Below are positions 8,676-16,445 of a DNA stretch of 64,000 nucleotides, one piece after another; position 1 is the stretch's first letter, and the number at the start of each line of letters is the position of its first letter. Both the position numbers and the translations under genes were made by a program. Below the pieces are notes generated by a model that saw nothing but the letters and a program-made list of their open reading frames with translations, made no database searches and had not been told where the DNA came from. Source of the DNA: CAYNVQ01 sp964400735 (lineage in GTDB: Bacteria; Acidobacteriota; Aminicenantia; Aminicenantales; Aminicenantaceae); the NCBI GenBank assembly GCA_964400735.1, contig CAYNVQ010000005.1:1-64000 (forward strand), in the 5' to 3' direction.

Positions 8676-10304
8676 ATGAATGCAATCGTTAAGGTTCCAC
8701 GGCCCTCGACCGAGCCTGTTTACAGCTATGCTCCCGGAAGTCCGGAGAAGGCGGCTCTGAAAGCCCAGTTGAACCAATTCCTGGGTGAGACGATGGAATT
8801 TCCCCTCATCATCGGAGGAAAGGAAGTCACCACCGGAAACATGGCCGACTGCCGCTGTCCCCATGACCACCAGCATCTTTTGGCCCAGTACCATAAGGCC
8901 GGACCCGAGGAAATCGAGAGGGCGGTCCAGGAGGCCAAAAAAGCCTGGAAGGATTGGTCAGAGATGGATTGGGTTTCCCGGGTTTCCATCTTTCTGCGGG
9001 CTGCCGAACTTCTGGCCACCAAATACCGCCATATTTTGAACGCATCCACCATGCTGGGGCAGTCCAAGACAGCCCACCAGGCCGAGATCGATTCCGCCTG
9101 CGAGCTGATAGACTTTTACCGGTTCAATCCCTATTATATGAGCCTGATTTATGCCGAACAGCCCGATTCCTCGTCCGGAATCTGGAATTATATGGAATAC
9201 AGGGCCCTGGAGGGTTTCGTGTTTGCCGTGACCCCCTTCAATTTTACCTCTATTGCTGGAAACCTTCCCACTTCCCCGGCCATGATGGGAAATGTGGTCC
9301 TCTGGAAGCCGGCCTCATCGGCGGTCTACTCTGCCTACTTTTTGACCCAGTTGTGGAAGGAAGCCGGAGTGCCGGATGGCGTTATCAACTTTATTCCCGG
9401 CCCTGGCCGTCATGTGGGAGATCCTGTTTTGGAAAAAAGCGATCTCGCCGGCGTCCATTTCACAGGGAGCACGGCCGTGTTTCAATCCATGTGGAAGACC
9501 ATCGGCAACAGCATCATGAATTATCGATCTTACCCCAGAATCGTGGGGGAGACCGGCGGCAAGGACTTCGTTTTCGTTCATGCATCCGCCGATGTGGAGA
9601 CGACTGTAGCTGCCCTGGTTAGAGGAGCGTTCGAGTACCAGGGCCAGAAGTGTTCGGCAGCCAGCCGGGCTTATGTCCCCCAAAATTTGTGGCCTGCCCT
9701 GAAAGAGAGGTTGCTGGATGAGATCAAGACGCTTAAAATGGGGGATATCACCGATTATGCGAATTTCATGGGCGCGGTGATCGATAAGCCGGCTTTCGAC
9801 AGCATCGTCGAATACATCGAATATGCTAAGAACTCTAATGAAGCAGAAATCATCATCGGCGGCAATTATGACGATTCCAAAGGATACTTCATCGAGCCGA
9901 CCGTGGTCGTAGCCACCGATCCCAGGCATAAGCTGATGGAAGAGGAGATTTTCGGACCCGTGCTCACCCTTTATGTCTATCCGGAAAAGGAGTACCAAGA
10001 GACCCTCGAGCTGTGCGATACGACTTCACCCTATGGATTGACAGGTGCAATTTTTGCTAACGACCGGAAGGCCATCGAGGAAGCTTACAAAACCCTGCGC
10101 CAAGCAGCGGGTAATTTCTATATCAACGATAAACCCACTGGGGCGGTGGTCAGTCAACAGCCCTTCGGAGGGGCCAGAGGATCGGGCACCAACGACAAGG
10201 CCGGGTCGTTCCTCAATCTGCTGCGATGGGTGAGCGCCCGGGCTGTCAAAGAAAATTTGAATCCTCCTAAGGATTACCGTTACCCATACATGAAAGAAAA
10301 ATAA
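8676..10304 (+). CDS. pruA: 1-pyrroline-5-carboxylate dehydrogenase-type aldehyde dehydrogenase (ALDH4)
   Basis: 542 residues. NAD(P)-dependent oxidation of glutamate 5-semialdehyde (from proline) to glutamate is the expected reaction. The whole ALDH fold is present: cofactor segment TPFNFTSIAGNLP, GSTAVF, the general-base glutamate in VGETGGKDFVF, the catalytic cysteine in YQGQKCSAASR, and EEIFGPVLT. The sequence and length match the eukaryote-like stand-alone P5C dehydrogenase family rather than the fused PutA type. The start is ATG 8676, eight bases after AAGGAGG; a TTG at 8670 in the same frame is less likely. The second ALDH starts 15 bases after this stop. No proline dehydrogenase is in the window, so the substrate is inferred from family. 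Confidence 0.88.
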   Translation: MNAIVKVPRPSTEPVYSYAPGSPEKAALKAQLNQFLGETMEFPLIIGGKEVTTGNMADCRCPHDHQHLLAQYHKAGPEEIERAVQEAKKAWKDWSEMDWVSRVSIFLRAAELLATKYRHILNASTMLGQSKTAHQAEIDSACELIDFYRFNPYYMSLIYAEQPDSSSGIWNYMEYRALEGFVFAVTPFNFTSIAGNLPTSPAMMGNVVLWKPASSAVYSAYFLTQLWKEAGVPDGVINFIPGPGRHVGDPVLEKSDLAGVHFTGSTAVFQSMWKTIGNSIMNYRSYPRIVGETGGKDFVFVHASADVETTVAALVRGAFEYQGQKCSAASRAYVPQNLWPALKERLLDEIKTLKMGDITDYANFMGAVIDKPAFDSIVEYIEYAKNSNEAEIIIGGNYDDSKGYFIEPTVVVATDPRHKLMEEEIFGPVLTLYVYPEKEYQETLELCDTTSPYGLTGAIFANDRKAIEEAYKTLRQAAGNFYINDKPTGAVVSQQPFGGARGSGTNDKAGSFLNLLRWVSARAVKENLNPPKDYRYPYMKEK

Positions 10305-10319
10305 AGTGAGGAGTTCGAG

Positions 10320-11843
10320 ATGAAAGCAATTCTTGAAAAACTGAACGTAGGAGATGTCAACATAGGGGCTTGTTCGGGTCCGGATGATTGGTACAAGGAC
10401 CCAGAAGGAGAAGAAATCGTTTCCTATAACCCGGCAACAAGGGAGCCCATCGCCAAAGTGCTTCAGGCTACGGCGAAGACCTACGACCAGGTCCTTGAAG
10501 CGGCCGTGGAAGCCTTCAAGACCTGGCAGATGATGCCGGCGCCCAGAAGGGGATTGGTGGTTCGGGATTTGGGAGTGGCCATCCGGGAGAAAAAAGAGCC
10601 TTTGGGCGACCTGGTCACCCTGGAAATGGGTAAGATCAGGGCCGAGGGGCACGGTGAAGTCCAGGAAATGATCGATATTTGCGATTTTGCTCTCGGACTT
10701 TCCCGCCAGCTTTATGGCCTATCCATGCACTCAGAGCGTCCGGCCCACCGGATGTACGAGCAGTGGCATCCTCTGGGAGCCATCGGGGTTATTTCCGCCT
10801 TCAATTTTCCCGTGGCAGTGTGGTCATGGAATGCGGCCATCGCCGCTGCATGCGGAGACACCACCGTCTGGAAACCGTCTTCCGATACCCCCTTGACGGC
10901 CATTGCCGTCCAGCACATCGCGAACCAGGTCATGGGCGACCACGGTCTGAAAGGGATATTCAACATCACCGTCGGAAGGGGCGCGGTCATCGGGGAGCGC
11001 CTGATCAACGATCCCAGGCTTCCTCTTGTTTCTTTCACCGGTTCCACCAAAATGGGGCGCCGGGTCTCCGAGGCAGTGGCCCGCCGTTTCGGCCGGACCA
11101 TCCTGGAGCTGGGCGGAAACAATGCCATCATCGTGACCGAAGATGCCGACCTGGATATGGCCGTTCGAACCATCCTCTTCGGAGCCGTGGGAACAGCCGG
11201 ACAGCGTTGCACCAGCACACGCCGTATCATCATGCATAAATCAATCGCTTCCGATTTGACCCAGAGAATCACCAAAGCTTACCAGCAGGTGAAGATCGGA
11301 AATCCGATCGAGGATGGGACCTTGATGGGACCTCTGGTGACCAGAGGAGCGGTCGAAGACATGCTGGCTGCCCTGGAAAAGGCCAAAGAACAGGGGGGAG
11401 AGGTCATTTGCGGCGGAAAGGCTCTTCCCAATTTAGGTGAGCAATTCGTCGAACCCACCATCGTGAAGATGCCCGGCCAGACGGAGGTCGTCCATATCGA
11501 GACCTTTGCTCCGATCCTTTACCTGATGGAGTACGAAAATTTGGATGAGGCCATTCGGATGCACAACGAAGTACCCCAGGGCCTATCCAGTGCCATTTTT
11601 ACCACTAACCTGTTGAAGGCGGAGAAGTTCCTTTCCCATGAAGGATCGGACTGCGGGATCGCCAACGTGAACATCGGAACATCTGGTGCGGAAATCGGCG
11701 GAGCTTTCGGCGGCGAGAAAGAAACCGGAGGAGGCAGAGAGTCGGGTTCGGATGCCTGGAAAGGGTATATGCGGAGACAGACCAACACCATCAACTGGTC
11801 CAAGGAACTTCCTCTGGCCCAAGGTATTAAGTTTGGAGACTGA
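10320..11843 (+). CDS. ALDH7-family aldehyde dehydrogenase (aminoadipate semialdehyde dehydrogenase-like)
   Basis: 507 residues. It resembles antiquitin and bacterial piperideine-6-carboxylate dehydrogenase, which oxidise 2-aminoadipate semialdehyde during lysine breakdown. Visible motifs are FNFPVAVWSWNAA (cofactor site), GSTKMGR, ELGGNNAIIV (general base), AGQRCTSTRR (catalytic cysteine; this string is characteristic of ALDH7) and ETFAPILY. GTGAGGAG lies seven bases before the ATG. It is sandwiched between pruA (15-base gap) and the DUF1858 gene (1-base overlap), so the three form one operon, probably for amino-acid catabolism feeding glutamate or aminoadipate. Confidence 0.87.
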   Translation: MKAILEKLNVGDVNIGACSGPDDWYKDPEGEEIVSYNPATREPIAKVLQATAKTYDQVLEAAVEAFKTWQMMPAPRRGLVVRDLGVAIREKKEPLGDLVTLEMGKIRAEGHGEVQEMIDICDFALGLSRQLYGLSMHSERPAHRMYEQWHPLGAIGVISAFNFPVAVWSWNAAIAAACGDTTVWKPSSDTPLTAIAVQHIANQVMGDHGLKGIFNITVGRGAVIGERLINDPRLPLVSFTGSTKMGRRVSEAVARRFGRTILELGGNNAIIVTEDADLDMAVRTILFGAVGTAGQRCTSTRRIIMHKSIASDLTQRITKAYQQVKIGNPIEDGTLMGPLVTRGAVEDMLAALEKAKEQGGEVICGGKALPNLGEQFVEPTIVKMPGQTEVVHIETFAPILYLMEYENLDEAIRMHNEVPQGLSSAIFTTNLLKAEKFLSHEGSDCGIANVNIGTSGAEIGGAFGGEKETGGGRESGSDAWKGYMRRQTNTINWSKELPLAQGIKFGD

Positions 11844-12055
11844 TGCCCGCGCTGATCACTCTCGATACACAGATCGAGGACCTGGTCCTGAAATACCCGA
11901 AATCGGTCGGCTTTCTCACCCGGAGGGGAATCAGATGCATCCGCTGCGGAGAACCGCTATGGTGTACCTTGGGAGAGCTGCTGGAGGAGGATAAGGTCGA
12001 GGATCCCCAAGCTCTGGTCGATGACCTTAACGAATTCCTGAAAGAACAGGATTGA
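11843..12055 (+). CDS. DUF1858 redox-disulfide protein
   Basis: 70 residues. It matches the small domain (DUF1858, also found beside hybrid cluster proteins) with the order I-T-x-D-T-x-I-x-D-L-V-x-K-YP, then a RRGIRCIRCG segment holding a CxxC pair; a third cysteine follows at PLWC. The pair could bind metal or form a redox disulfide. Its ATG overlaps the stop of the ALDH7-like gene (TGATG), indicating translational coupling, so its role is probably connected with that operon; how is unknown. Confidence 0.75.
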   Translation: MPALITLDTQIEDLVLKYPKSVGFLTRRGIRCIRCGEPLWCTLGELLEEDKVEDPQALVDDLNEFLKEQD

Positions 12056-12071
12056 CTTTCTGATTCCTCGT

Positions 12072-12093
12072 CTCGCCTCCGGATGGCTTCCTC
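12072..12093. repeat. 22-bp intergenic repeat, copy 2
   Basis: Exact copy of 178-199, located 17 bases after the DUF1858 gene in a 186-bp gene-free stretch. Confidence 0.6.
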
Positions 12094-12241
12094 ACCACTC
12101 TGCCTGACTTAAAAAAGATACGTCACGGATAAGGCTGTTCGCTCGGCTGATTACCGATTTGATTTGTGCAGAAGACGTAAAAGAGAGGGAGATTGAACAT
12201 TTTGGCAGAGAGATTCGTATATATTTAAAGAGAGAACGAAG

Positions 12242-12463
12242 ATGACAAAAAAACTTTACCGGTCGGAAAAGAATAAGATGATTGCGGGTGTGTGTGCCGG
12301 CCTCGGAGATTATTTCGATGTCGACTTCACCCTTGTCCGGCTCATCTTTGTGGCGCTTACCCTGGTGACAGCCATATTCCCGATGGTGATCTTCTATGTC
12401 GTGGCCTGGATCGTTATCCCTTTGGAGGATGGAAACCAGTCGAAGATCGAAAAGAAATCATAA
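12242..12463 (+). CDS. PspC-domain small membrane protein
   Basis: 73 residues with the PspC signature: K-x-L-Y-R-S-x2-N-K-M-I-A-G-V-C-A-G-L-G-x-Y at the N-terminus followed by one transmembrane segment (about residues 32-58, AIFPMVIFYVVAWIVIPL). PspC proteins take part in envelope stress responses at the inner membrane; stand-alone copies like this one, without PspA or PspB, are common and of uncertain role. It lies between the ALDH operon and the kinase gene with no clear partner. Confidence 0.85.
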   Translation: MTKKLYRSEKNKMIAGVCAGLGDYFDVDFTLVRLIFVALTLVTAIFPMVIFYVVAWIVIPLEDGNQSKIEKKS

Positions 12464-12610
12464 AAATAAAATCGCTATCTGGAGTATCCATTAGGGATGA
12501 AGCCCAAGAGACCTTCCTTTCTCTGTTGACTTATCTTCGATTATTCGATATTTTTAATCTGTTCCCCGATCGGGGGTTTACCTTCAAACGGTTCGGAACG
12601 GTCTAAGAGA

Positions 12611-13282
12611 ATGCTGACGAGACAGGATATTCCCTTCAGGCATATTGCGGTGGAAGGGATATTGAAATCGGGAAAAACAAAGTTGGTCAACATCCTCGCT
12701 CAGAGAATCGGAGGCAAGGTCATCTTCGACAGGATGGAAAATCCCTATATCAAGGATTTTTATGACGAGAAAGAGGGAGCGGCATTCCTGGCCCAGCTCG
12801 TTTTTTTAGTGAACCGCTACCACCAGCAGTCGAGGCTGCTACAGCGTGACCTTTTCGAAGAAAGAGTGATCTGCGATTATCTGTTCGAAAAAGACAAGAT
12901 CTATGCCTACCAGACGCTCACCGACGAAGAGCTGATCGTATACGAAAGAATCTACAGCATTTTATCCGAAAGAGTCGCCAAGCCCGATCTCATCGTCTAT
13001 CTTCAGCTTTCCCTTCCGACGTTGTTGAGGAGGATAAGCAGACAGGGCTCAGACATCGAAAAGAATATATCGGAAAAATACCTGGAGGATATCTTGGGGG
13101 CCTTCGATTATTTTTTCTTCAACTGCCAGTCTGCGCCACTTCTCGTAGTGAGAGCGGACGAGTTGGATTTCGATAGGGAAGAAGATATCGCCGACATCAT
13201 CGACAAGATCAAGCAGATGAAAAAAAGTCCTCTCTACTATGTTCCGTTAAGCAAGGCAAACAAACCTTCTAAAGATAAATAA
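12611..13282 (+). CDS. Deoxynucleoside kinase-family protein
   Basis: 223 residues. It resembles the deoxyadenosine/deoxyguanosine kinase family, which phosphorylates deoxynucleosides in salvage. Visible are a P-loop (VEGILKSGKTKL, residues about 13-24), FDRMENPYIKDFY in the place of the substrate-binding E-x-x-x-N segment, VNRYHQQS, VICDYLFEKDKIYA (the D-R-S/D-Y-x2-E-K region) and DLIVYLQLSLPTLLRRISRQGS (family LID arginine region). The P-loop lacks the usual GxxGxGKS glycine pattern: it reads G-I-L-K-S-G-K-T. A start at 12611 gives a normal N-terminus but only a weak ribosome binding site. It precedes panB by 53 bases and could be the first gene of that operon. Confidence 0.75.
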   Translation: MLTRQDIPFRHIAVEGILKSGKTKLVNILAQRIGGKVIFDRMENPYIKDFYDEKEGAAFLAQLVFLVNRYHQQSRLLQRDLFEERVICDYLFEKDKIYAYQTLTDEELIVYERIYSILSERVAKPDLIVYLQLSLPTLLRRISRQGSDIEKNISEKYLEDILGAFDYFFFNCQSAPLLVVRADELDFDREEDIADIIDKIKQMKKSPLYYVPLSKANKPSKDK

Positions 13283-13335
13283 TGACTTTACCTCAATCTC
13301 GATAGCAAAGGCGAGATGGGGAGAAAGGAAAAGAC

Positions 13336-14199
13336 ATGCCCGATGAAACAATCCAAAAAATAACCATACCTCATCTTCTGGCCAAAAAACAGAAAGGCGA
13401 AAAGATCGTTGCCCTCACCGGCTATGACTATCCTTCGGCCAGAATCCTCGATGAAGCCGGGATCGATGTGATCCTGGTGGGGGATTCACTCGGGATGGTC
13501 GTTTTAGGCTATGAAAACACCATCCCTGTGACCATGGAAGAAATGATCCATCATACAAAAGCTGTGGCGAGGGCGGCGAAAAGGCCGTTGATCGTGGGGG
13601 ATATGCCTTACTTTTCCTTCCACTTGTCGGTCGATGAAACGGTCCGGAATGCCTCTCGTTTTCTTAAAGAAGCAGGAGCCCAGGCCGTCAAGCTGGAAGG
13701 AGCGACCAAAAAGAGGTTGAAGCTGATAAAAACGCTGGTGGAAGCCGAGATACCTGTGATGGGACATGTGGGATTGACGCCCCAGTCTATCTATCATCTG
13801 GGCCGATTCAAAGTCATAGGAAAAGAGCTGGAAGAGGCCAAACAGATCATGGAAAGCGCCTTGAATTTGGAGAAGGCCGGAGTGTTCAGCATCATTTTGG
13901 AATGCATCCCTTTGGAATTATCCCAGGTGATAACCGAGAAGCTCTCTGTTCCGACCATCGGGATAGGAGCAGGACCGTTTTGTGACGGCCAGATACTGGT
14001 CTTTCACGACCTTGTGGGGTATGCCAACGGCTATTTGCCCAAATTCGTTAAAAGGTACGCAGACATCCACAGCCTTCTGACCAAAGCGCTGAAAGCGTAC
14101 AGGAAGGATGTCAGAGAGGAAAAATTCCCGGATGATGATCACTCCTACCATATCAAGAAAGCCGTTCTCGAGGAGATCTTGAAAGGAGAAAAAAAGTAG
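13336..14199 (+). CDS. panB: 3-methyl-2-oxobutanoate hydroxymethyltransferase
   Basis: 287 residues, normal family length. It transfers the one-carbon unit of methylenetetrahydrofolate to 2-oxoisovalerate, giving ketopantoate, the first committed step to pantothenate and coenzyme A. Motifs are LTGYDYPSARI, VGDSLGMVVLGYENT (magnesium-binding aspartate), VKLEGA, MGHVGLTPQS and the IGIGAGPFCDGQILVFHD block. AAAGGAAAAG precedes the ATG. First of panB-panC-panD, all contiguous. Confidence 0.97.
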   Translation: MPDETIQKITIPHLLAKKQKGEKIVALTGYDYPSARILDEAGIDVILVGDSLGMVVLGYENTIPVTMEEMIHHTKAVARAAKRPLIVGDMPYFSFHLSVDETVRNASRFLKEAGAQAVKLEGATKKRLKLIKTLVEAEIPVMGHVGLTPQSIYHLGRFKVIGKELEEAKQIMESALNLEKAGVFSIILECIPLELSQVITEKLSVPTIGIGAGPFCDGQILVFHDLVGYANGYLPKFVKRYADIHSLLTKALKAYRKDVREEKFPDDDHSYHIKKAVLEEILKGEKK

Positions 14200-14204
14200 G
14201 CCAC

Positions 14205-15056
14205 ATGAGAGTTATCACCAAAATCAGCGAGATGAAAGCGGCGGTTCGGGAAGAAAGGGCCAAGGGAAAACGGATAGGTCTGGTGCCCACCATGGGGTTT
14301 TTCCACGAGGGACATTTGAGCCTGGTGCGCGAGTCTCTGCGAAAGACCGACTGCACAGTGGTGAGCCTGTTCGTCAATCCCACCCAGTTCGGTCCGCAGG
14401 AGGACTTCAAAAAATACCCTCGCGACCTGGAACGCGACAAGAAAATGCTGGAAGAGCTGGAAGCAGACTTGCTCTTTGTGCCGGACGAAAAGAGAATGTA
14501 TCCTGAGGGATACAAAACATACGTCGAAGTGAAAGATTTGCAGGATAAGCTCTGCGGCCGGTCACGTCCCGGGCATTTTAGAGGAGTCTGCACTGTCGTG
14601 CTGAAACTTCTCGAGATCGTGAGGCCGGATGAAGCCTTTTTCGGCCAGAAGGACGCCCAGCAGGCACTGATCATCAAGAAAATGGTCCGGGACCTCGACC
14701 TGGATGTGGAAATCGGGGTTCTTCCCATCGTGAGGGAGGAGGACGGGTTGGCTATGAGCTCGCGGAATATCTATCTCCGGCGGGAGCAGAGGGAAGCCGC
14801 CCTGTGCCTGGTGAAAAGTCTGAAGGAAGCCCAACATCTGTTGGATTCCGGAGAGAGAGACGTTTCGGTTATTCTCGGGAGGATGAGACAGGTCATCGGT
14901 TCGGAGCCGCTGGCAAGGATCGATTATATAGAGATCGTGGATTTGGAAAATCTCGAGCCTTTGGATAAAATAGAAAAGGAGGCCTTGATCGCACTGGCCG
15001 TATTTATCGGCAAAGTCAGGCTAATCGATAATATGATCGTTCAGGTCAAGGAGTGA
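14205..15056 (+). CDS. panC: Pantothenate synthetase
   Basis: 283 residues. ATP-dependent condensation of pantoate with beta-alanine. It contains the family motifs PTMGFFHEGHLSLV (HIGH-like nucleotide site), VVSLFVNPTQFGPQED, the PGHFRGVCTVV segment, FFGQKDAQQ, and SSRN (KMSKS-like MSSRN). It starts 5 bases after panB and is followed 6 bases later by panD. Confidence 0.97.
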   Translation: MRVITKISEMKAAVREERAKGKRIGLVPTMGFFHEGHLSLVRESLRKTDCTVVSLFVNPTQFGPQEDFKKYPRDLERDKKMLEELEADLLFVPDEKRMYPEGYKTYVEVKDLQDKLCGRSRPGHFRGVCTVVLKLLEIVRPDEAFFGQKDAQQALIIKKMVRDLDLDVEIGVLPIVREEDGLAMSSRNIYLRREQREAALCLVKSLKEAQHLLDSGERDVSVILGRMRQVIGSEPLARIDYIEIVDLENLEPLDKIEKEALIALAVFIGKVRLIDNMIVQVKE

Positions 15057-15062
15057 TTTGAG

Positions 15063-15419
15063 GTGAATAGACAAATTTTAAAATCGAAGATCCATCAGGC
15101 TGTGGTGACAGAAACGAACCTGGAGTACGAAGGCAGTCTCACTCTGGATGAAACTCTGATGGAGGCCGCCGATTTGGTTCCTTTCGAGCAGGTACATGTG
15201 TTGAATATCACAAACGGGGAAAGATTCATCACCTATCTCATAAAAGGCGAAAAAGGCTCCGGCGTGGTGGGAGTCAATGGAGCGGCAGCCCACAAGGCAT
15301 CGGTTGAAGATAAACTGATTGTCGTTGCCTACACCACCATGGACGATGAAGAGATCAGTTTTTTCATCCCAAAGGTCATCATCGTGGATGAGAAGAACAG
15401 AATAAAAAGCGCCAGATAG
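15063..15419 (+). CDS. panD: Aspartate 1-decarboxylase proenzyme
   Basis: 118 residues. It makes beta-alanine for PanC. The self-cleavage site is in the expected place: EYEGSLTLD with G24-S25, where Ser25 becomes the pyruvoyl group; ITNGERFITYLI and GAAAHKA follow the family. The start codon is GTG, with AAGGAG nine bases upstream. Together with panB and panC it gives a complete pantothenate branch. Confidence 0.97.
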   Translation: MNRQILKSKIHQAVVTETNLEYEGSLTLDETLMEAADLVPFEQVHVLNITNGERFITYLIKGEKGSGVVGVNGAAAHKASVEDKLIVVAYTTMDDEEISFFIPKVIIVDEKNRIKSAR

Positions 15420-15426
15420 GGCATCC

Positions 15427-15603
15427 ATGGATTCAGACGATAGGAAAAAAGCCGAAGAATTGGATAAAGAATTGACTACTCTTCGCCATCTGATCGAGAA
15501 GGAAAACGAGATGCTGCGCCGCATGATTTCTTCTTTGGATGCTCTCGAGAAGAAAATGACCCGCTCTCAAGACAAGTCGGTTCGAAAGCAGAAAAAAAGA
15601 TAA
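15427..15603 (+). CDS. Small coiled-coil protein downstream of panD
   Basis: A 58-residue ORF beginning with ATG 7 bases after the panD stop. The protein is rich in Glu, Lys and Leu with heptad-like spacing (ELDKELTTLRHLIEKENEML, then MISSLDALEKKM), so a parallel coiled coil is likely, and ends in a basic tail. It is tightly packed behind panD, in the same direction, and closes the operon before the convergent redoxin gene; this and its codon pattern support it being real. Function unknown; no link to pantothenate synthesis can be read from it. Confidence 0.6.
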   Translation: MDSDDRKKAEELDKELTTLRHLIEKENEMLRRMISSLDALEKKMTRSQDKSVRKQKKR

Positions 15604-15625
15604 AAAACGAACGCTCTTCCATGAA

Positions 15626-15904
15626 TTATTTCAATGCCCATTCTTTGAGCTTTTCGTATTCGACTTCCCCGCAGATGATATCGTTTGTCTCCGTGTTCAT
15701 GAAGGTGGGCGTTCGGAGCTGCCCTCCGCATTTGGGCGCGATGATGTCCCTGTAGGACCTCATCAAGTCGGCATTTTTTTCGTTATGCCACACTTCCAGC
15801 CTTTCGATTTTGACTCCCGTTTCCTCCTCCAGTCTATCCACAAGGGGCATCATGACCTTACAGTGCGGACATTCCTGTCCATGAAACATGATCAGTTTAT
15901 TCAT
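15626..15904 (-). CDS. Glutaredoxin/thioredoxin-like CPHC redoxin
   Basis: 92 residues with a thioredoxin fold pattern: beta strand MNKLIMFHG, active site ECPHCKVMMP (Cys12-Cys15), and a TPTFMN segment carrying the cis-proline. Small single-domain redoxins of this kind reduce protein disulfides. It overlaps the 3-prime end of the rubredoxin-FTR gene by 8 bases, which strongly suggests that it is the electron acceptor of that reductase. It retains a GGQLRTP segment before the cis-Pro. Confidence 0.82.
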   Translation of the reverse strand: MNKLIMFHGQECPHCKVMMPLVDRLEEETGVKIERLEVWHNEKNADLMRSYRDIIAPKCGGQLRTPTFMNTETNDIICGEVEYEKLKEWALK

Positions 15905-16331
15905 TTTTCCTTCTCCTTATAAAAAGCCCGCACCAGCATTCTCCATCTTTTTTTTCTTTATAGGTTTCATGAATGCGAAAATTGCAGGGGCATACAAGCT
16001 TCAGGTCTTCCTCGAAGTCCTTGCTGATTAGACGACAGGGGCAGTATTTCAGGCCGTGGTTTCGCTCGTTTTCGAATATCCCTTCCAACAGCATACCCAC
16101 TTTTTCCTGATCCGGATTGACTTGGAATTCGTTCTTCTCGGCGAACTTCTCGATCGCTTGAAGGAAATCCGACTTATCGACTTCCACCTTGGACCCTCCG
16201 CAAATTTTTTGGGCCTCTTCCGAGGAAATTGCCACATAGGCATTCTTGACCGAACAGGTGGGACAAATCCCGGGGGGAAAGACTCCATAGTGAATGTCGT
16301 TGCATACATAACAGCGCCAGTATTTTTTCAT
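15897..16331 (-). CDS. Rubredoxin-like domain fused to ferredoxin:thioredoxin reductase catalytic chain
   Basis: 144 residues. The N-terminus has a rubredoxin-like iron site made of two CxxC pairs, C7/C10 (RCYVCND) and C23/C26 (CPTC). The C-terminal half has the three Cys-x-Cys motifs of the FTR catalytic subunit: CPC 97-99, CPC 114-116 and CWC 132-134. In FTR these cysteines ligate a 4Fe-4S cluster and form the adjacent redox-active disulfide that reduces thioredoxin at the expense of ferredoxin; spacing here (14 and 15 residues) differs from the plant enzyme, in particular the longer second spacer. The overlapping redoxin gene is the likely partner. Electron donor could be ferredoxin or the fused rubredoxin centre. 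Confidence 0.85.
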   Translation of the reverse strand: MKKYWRCYVCNDIHYGVFPPGICPTCSVKNAYVAISSEEAQKICGGSKVEVDKSDFLQAIEKFAEKNEFQVNPDQEKVGMLLEGIFENERNHGLKYCPCRLISKDFEEDLKLVCPCNFRIHETYKEKKDGECWCGLFIRRRKNE

Positions 16332-16445
16332 TTTCTTCCTGAATATTTATATTGTGGATGAAAAAATCCCCATGAAGTTTCTATTTGTTATTTGATACTA
16401 TCGGAGAGTTTAGGCCTCCTGTACTTTTTGCGTTCCTAACATTTC

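Noticed and set aside
9315..9998. 227-codon minus-strand frame inside pruA, with similar long antisense frames in guaB, secA, uvrC and uvrB
   Set aside because: All are shadows of well-recognised genes with conserved motifs on the opposite strand.
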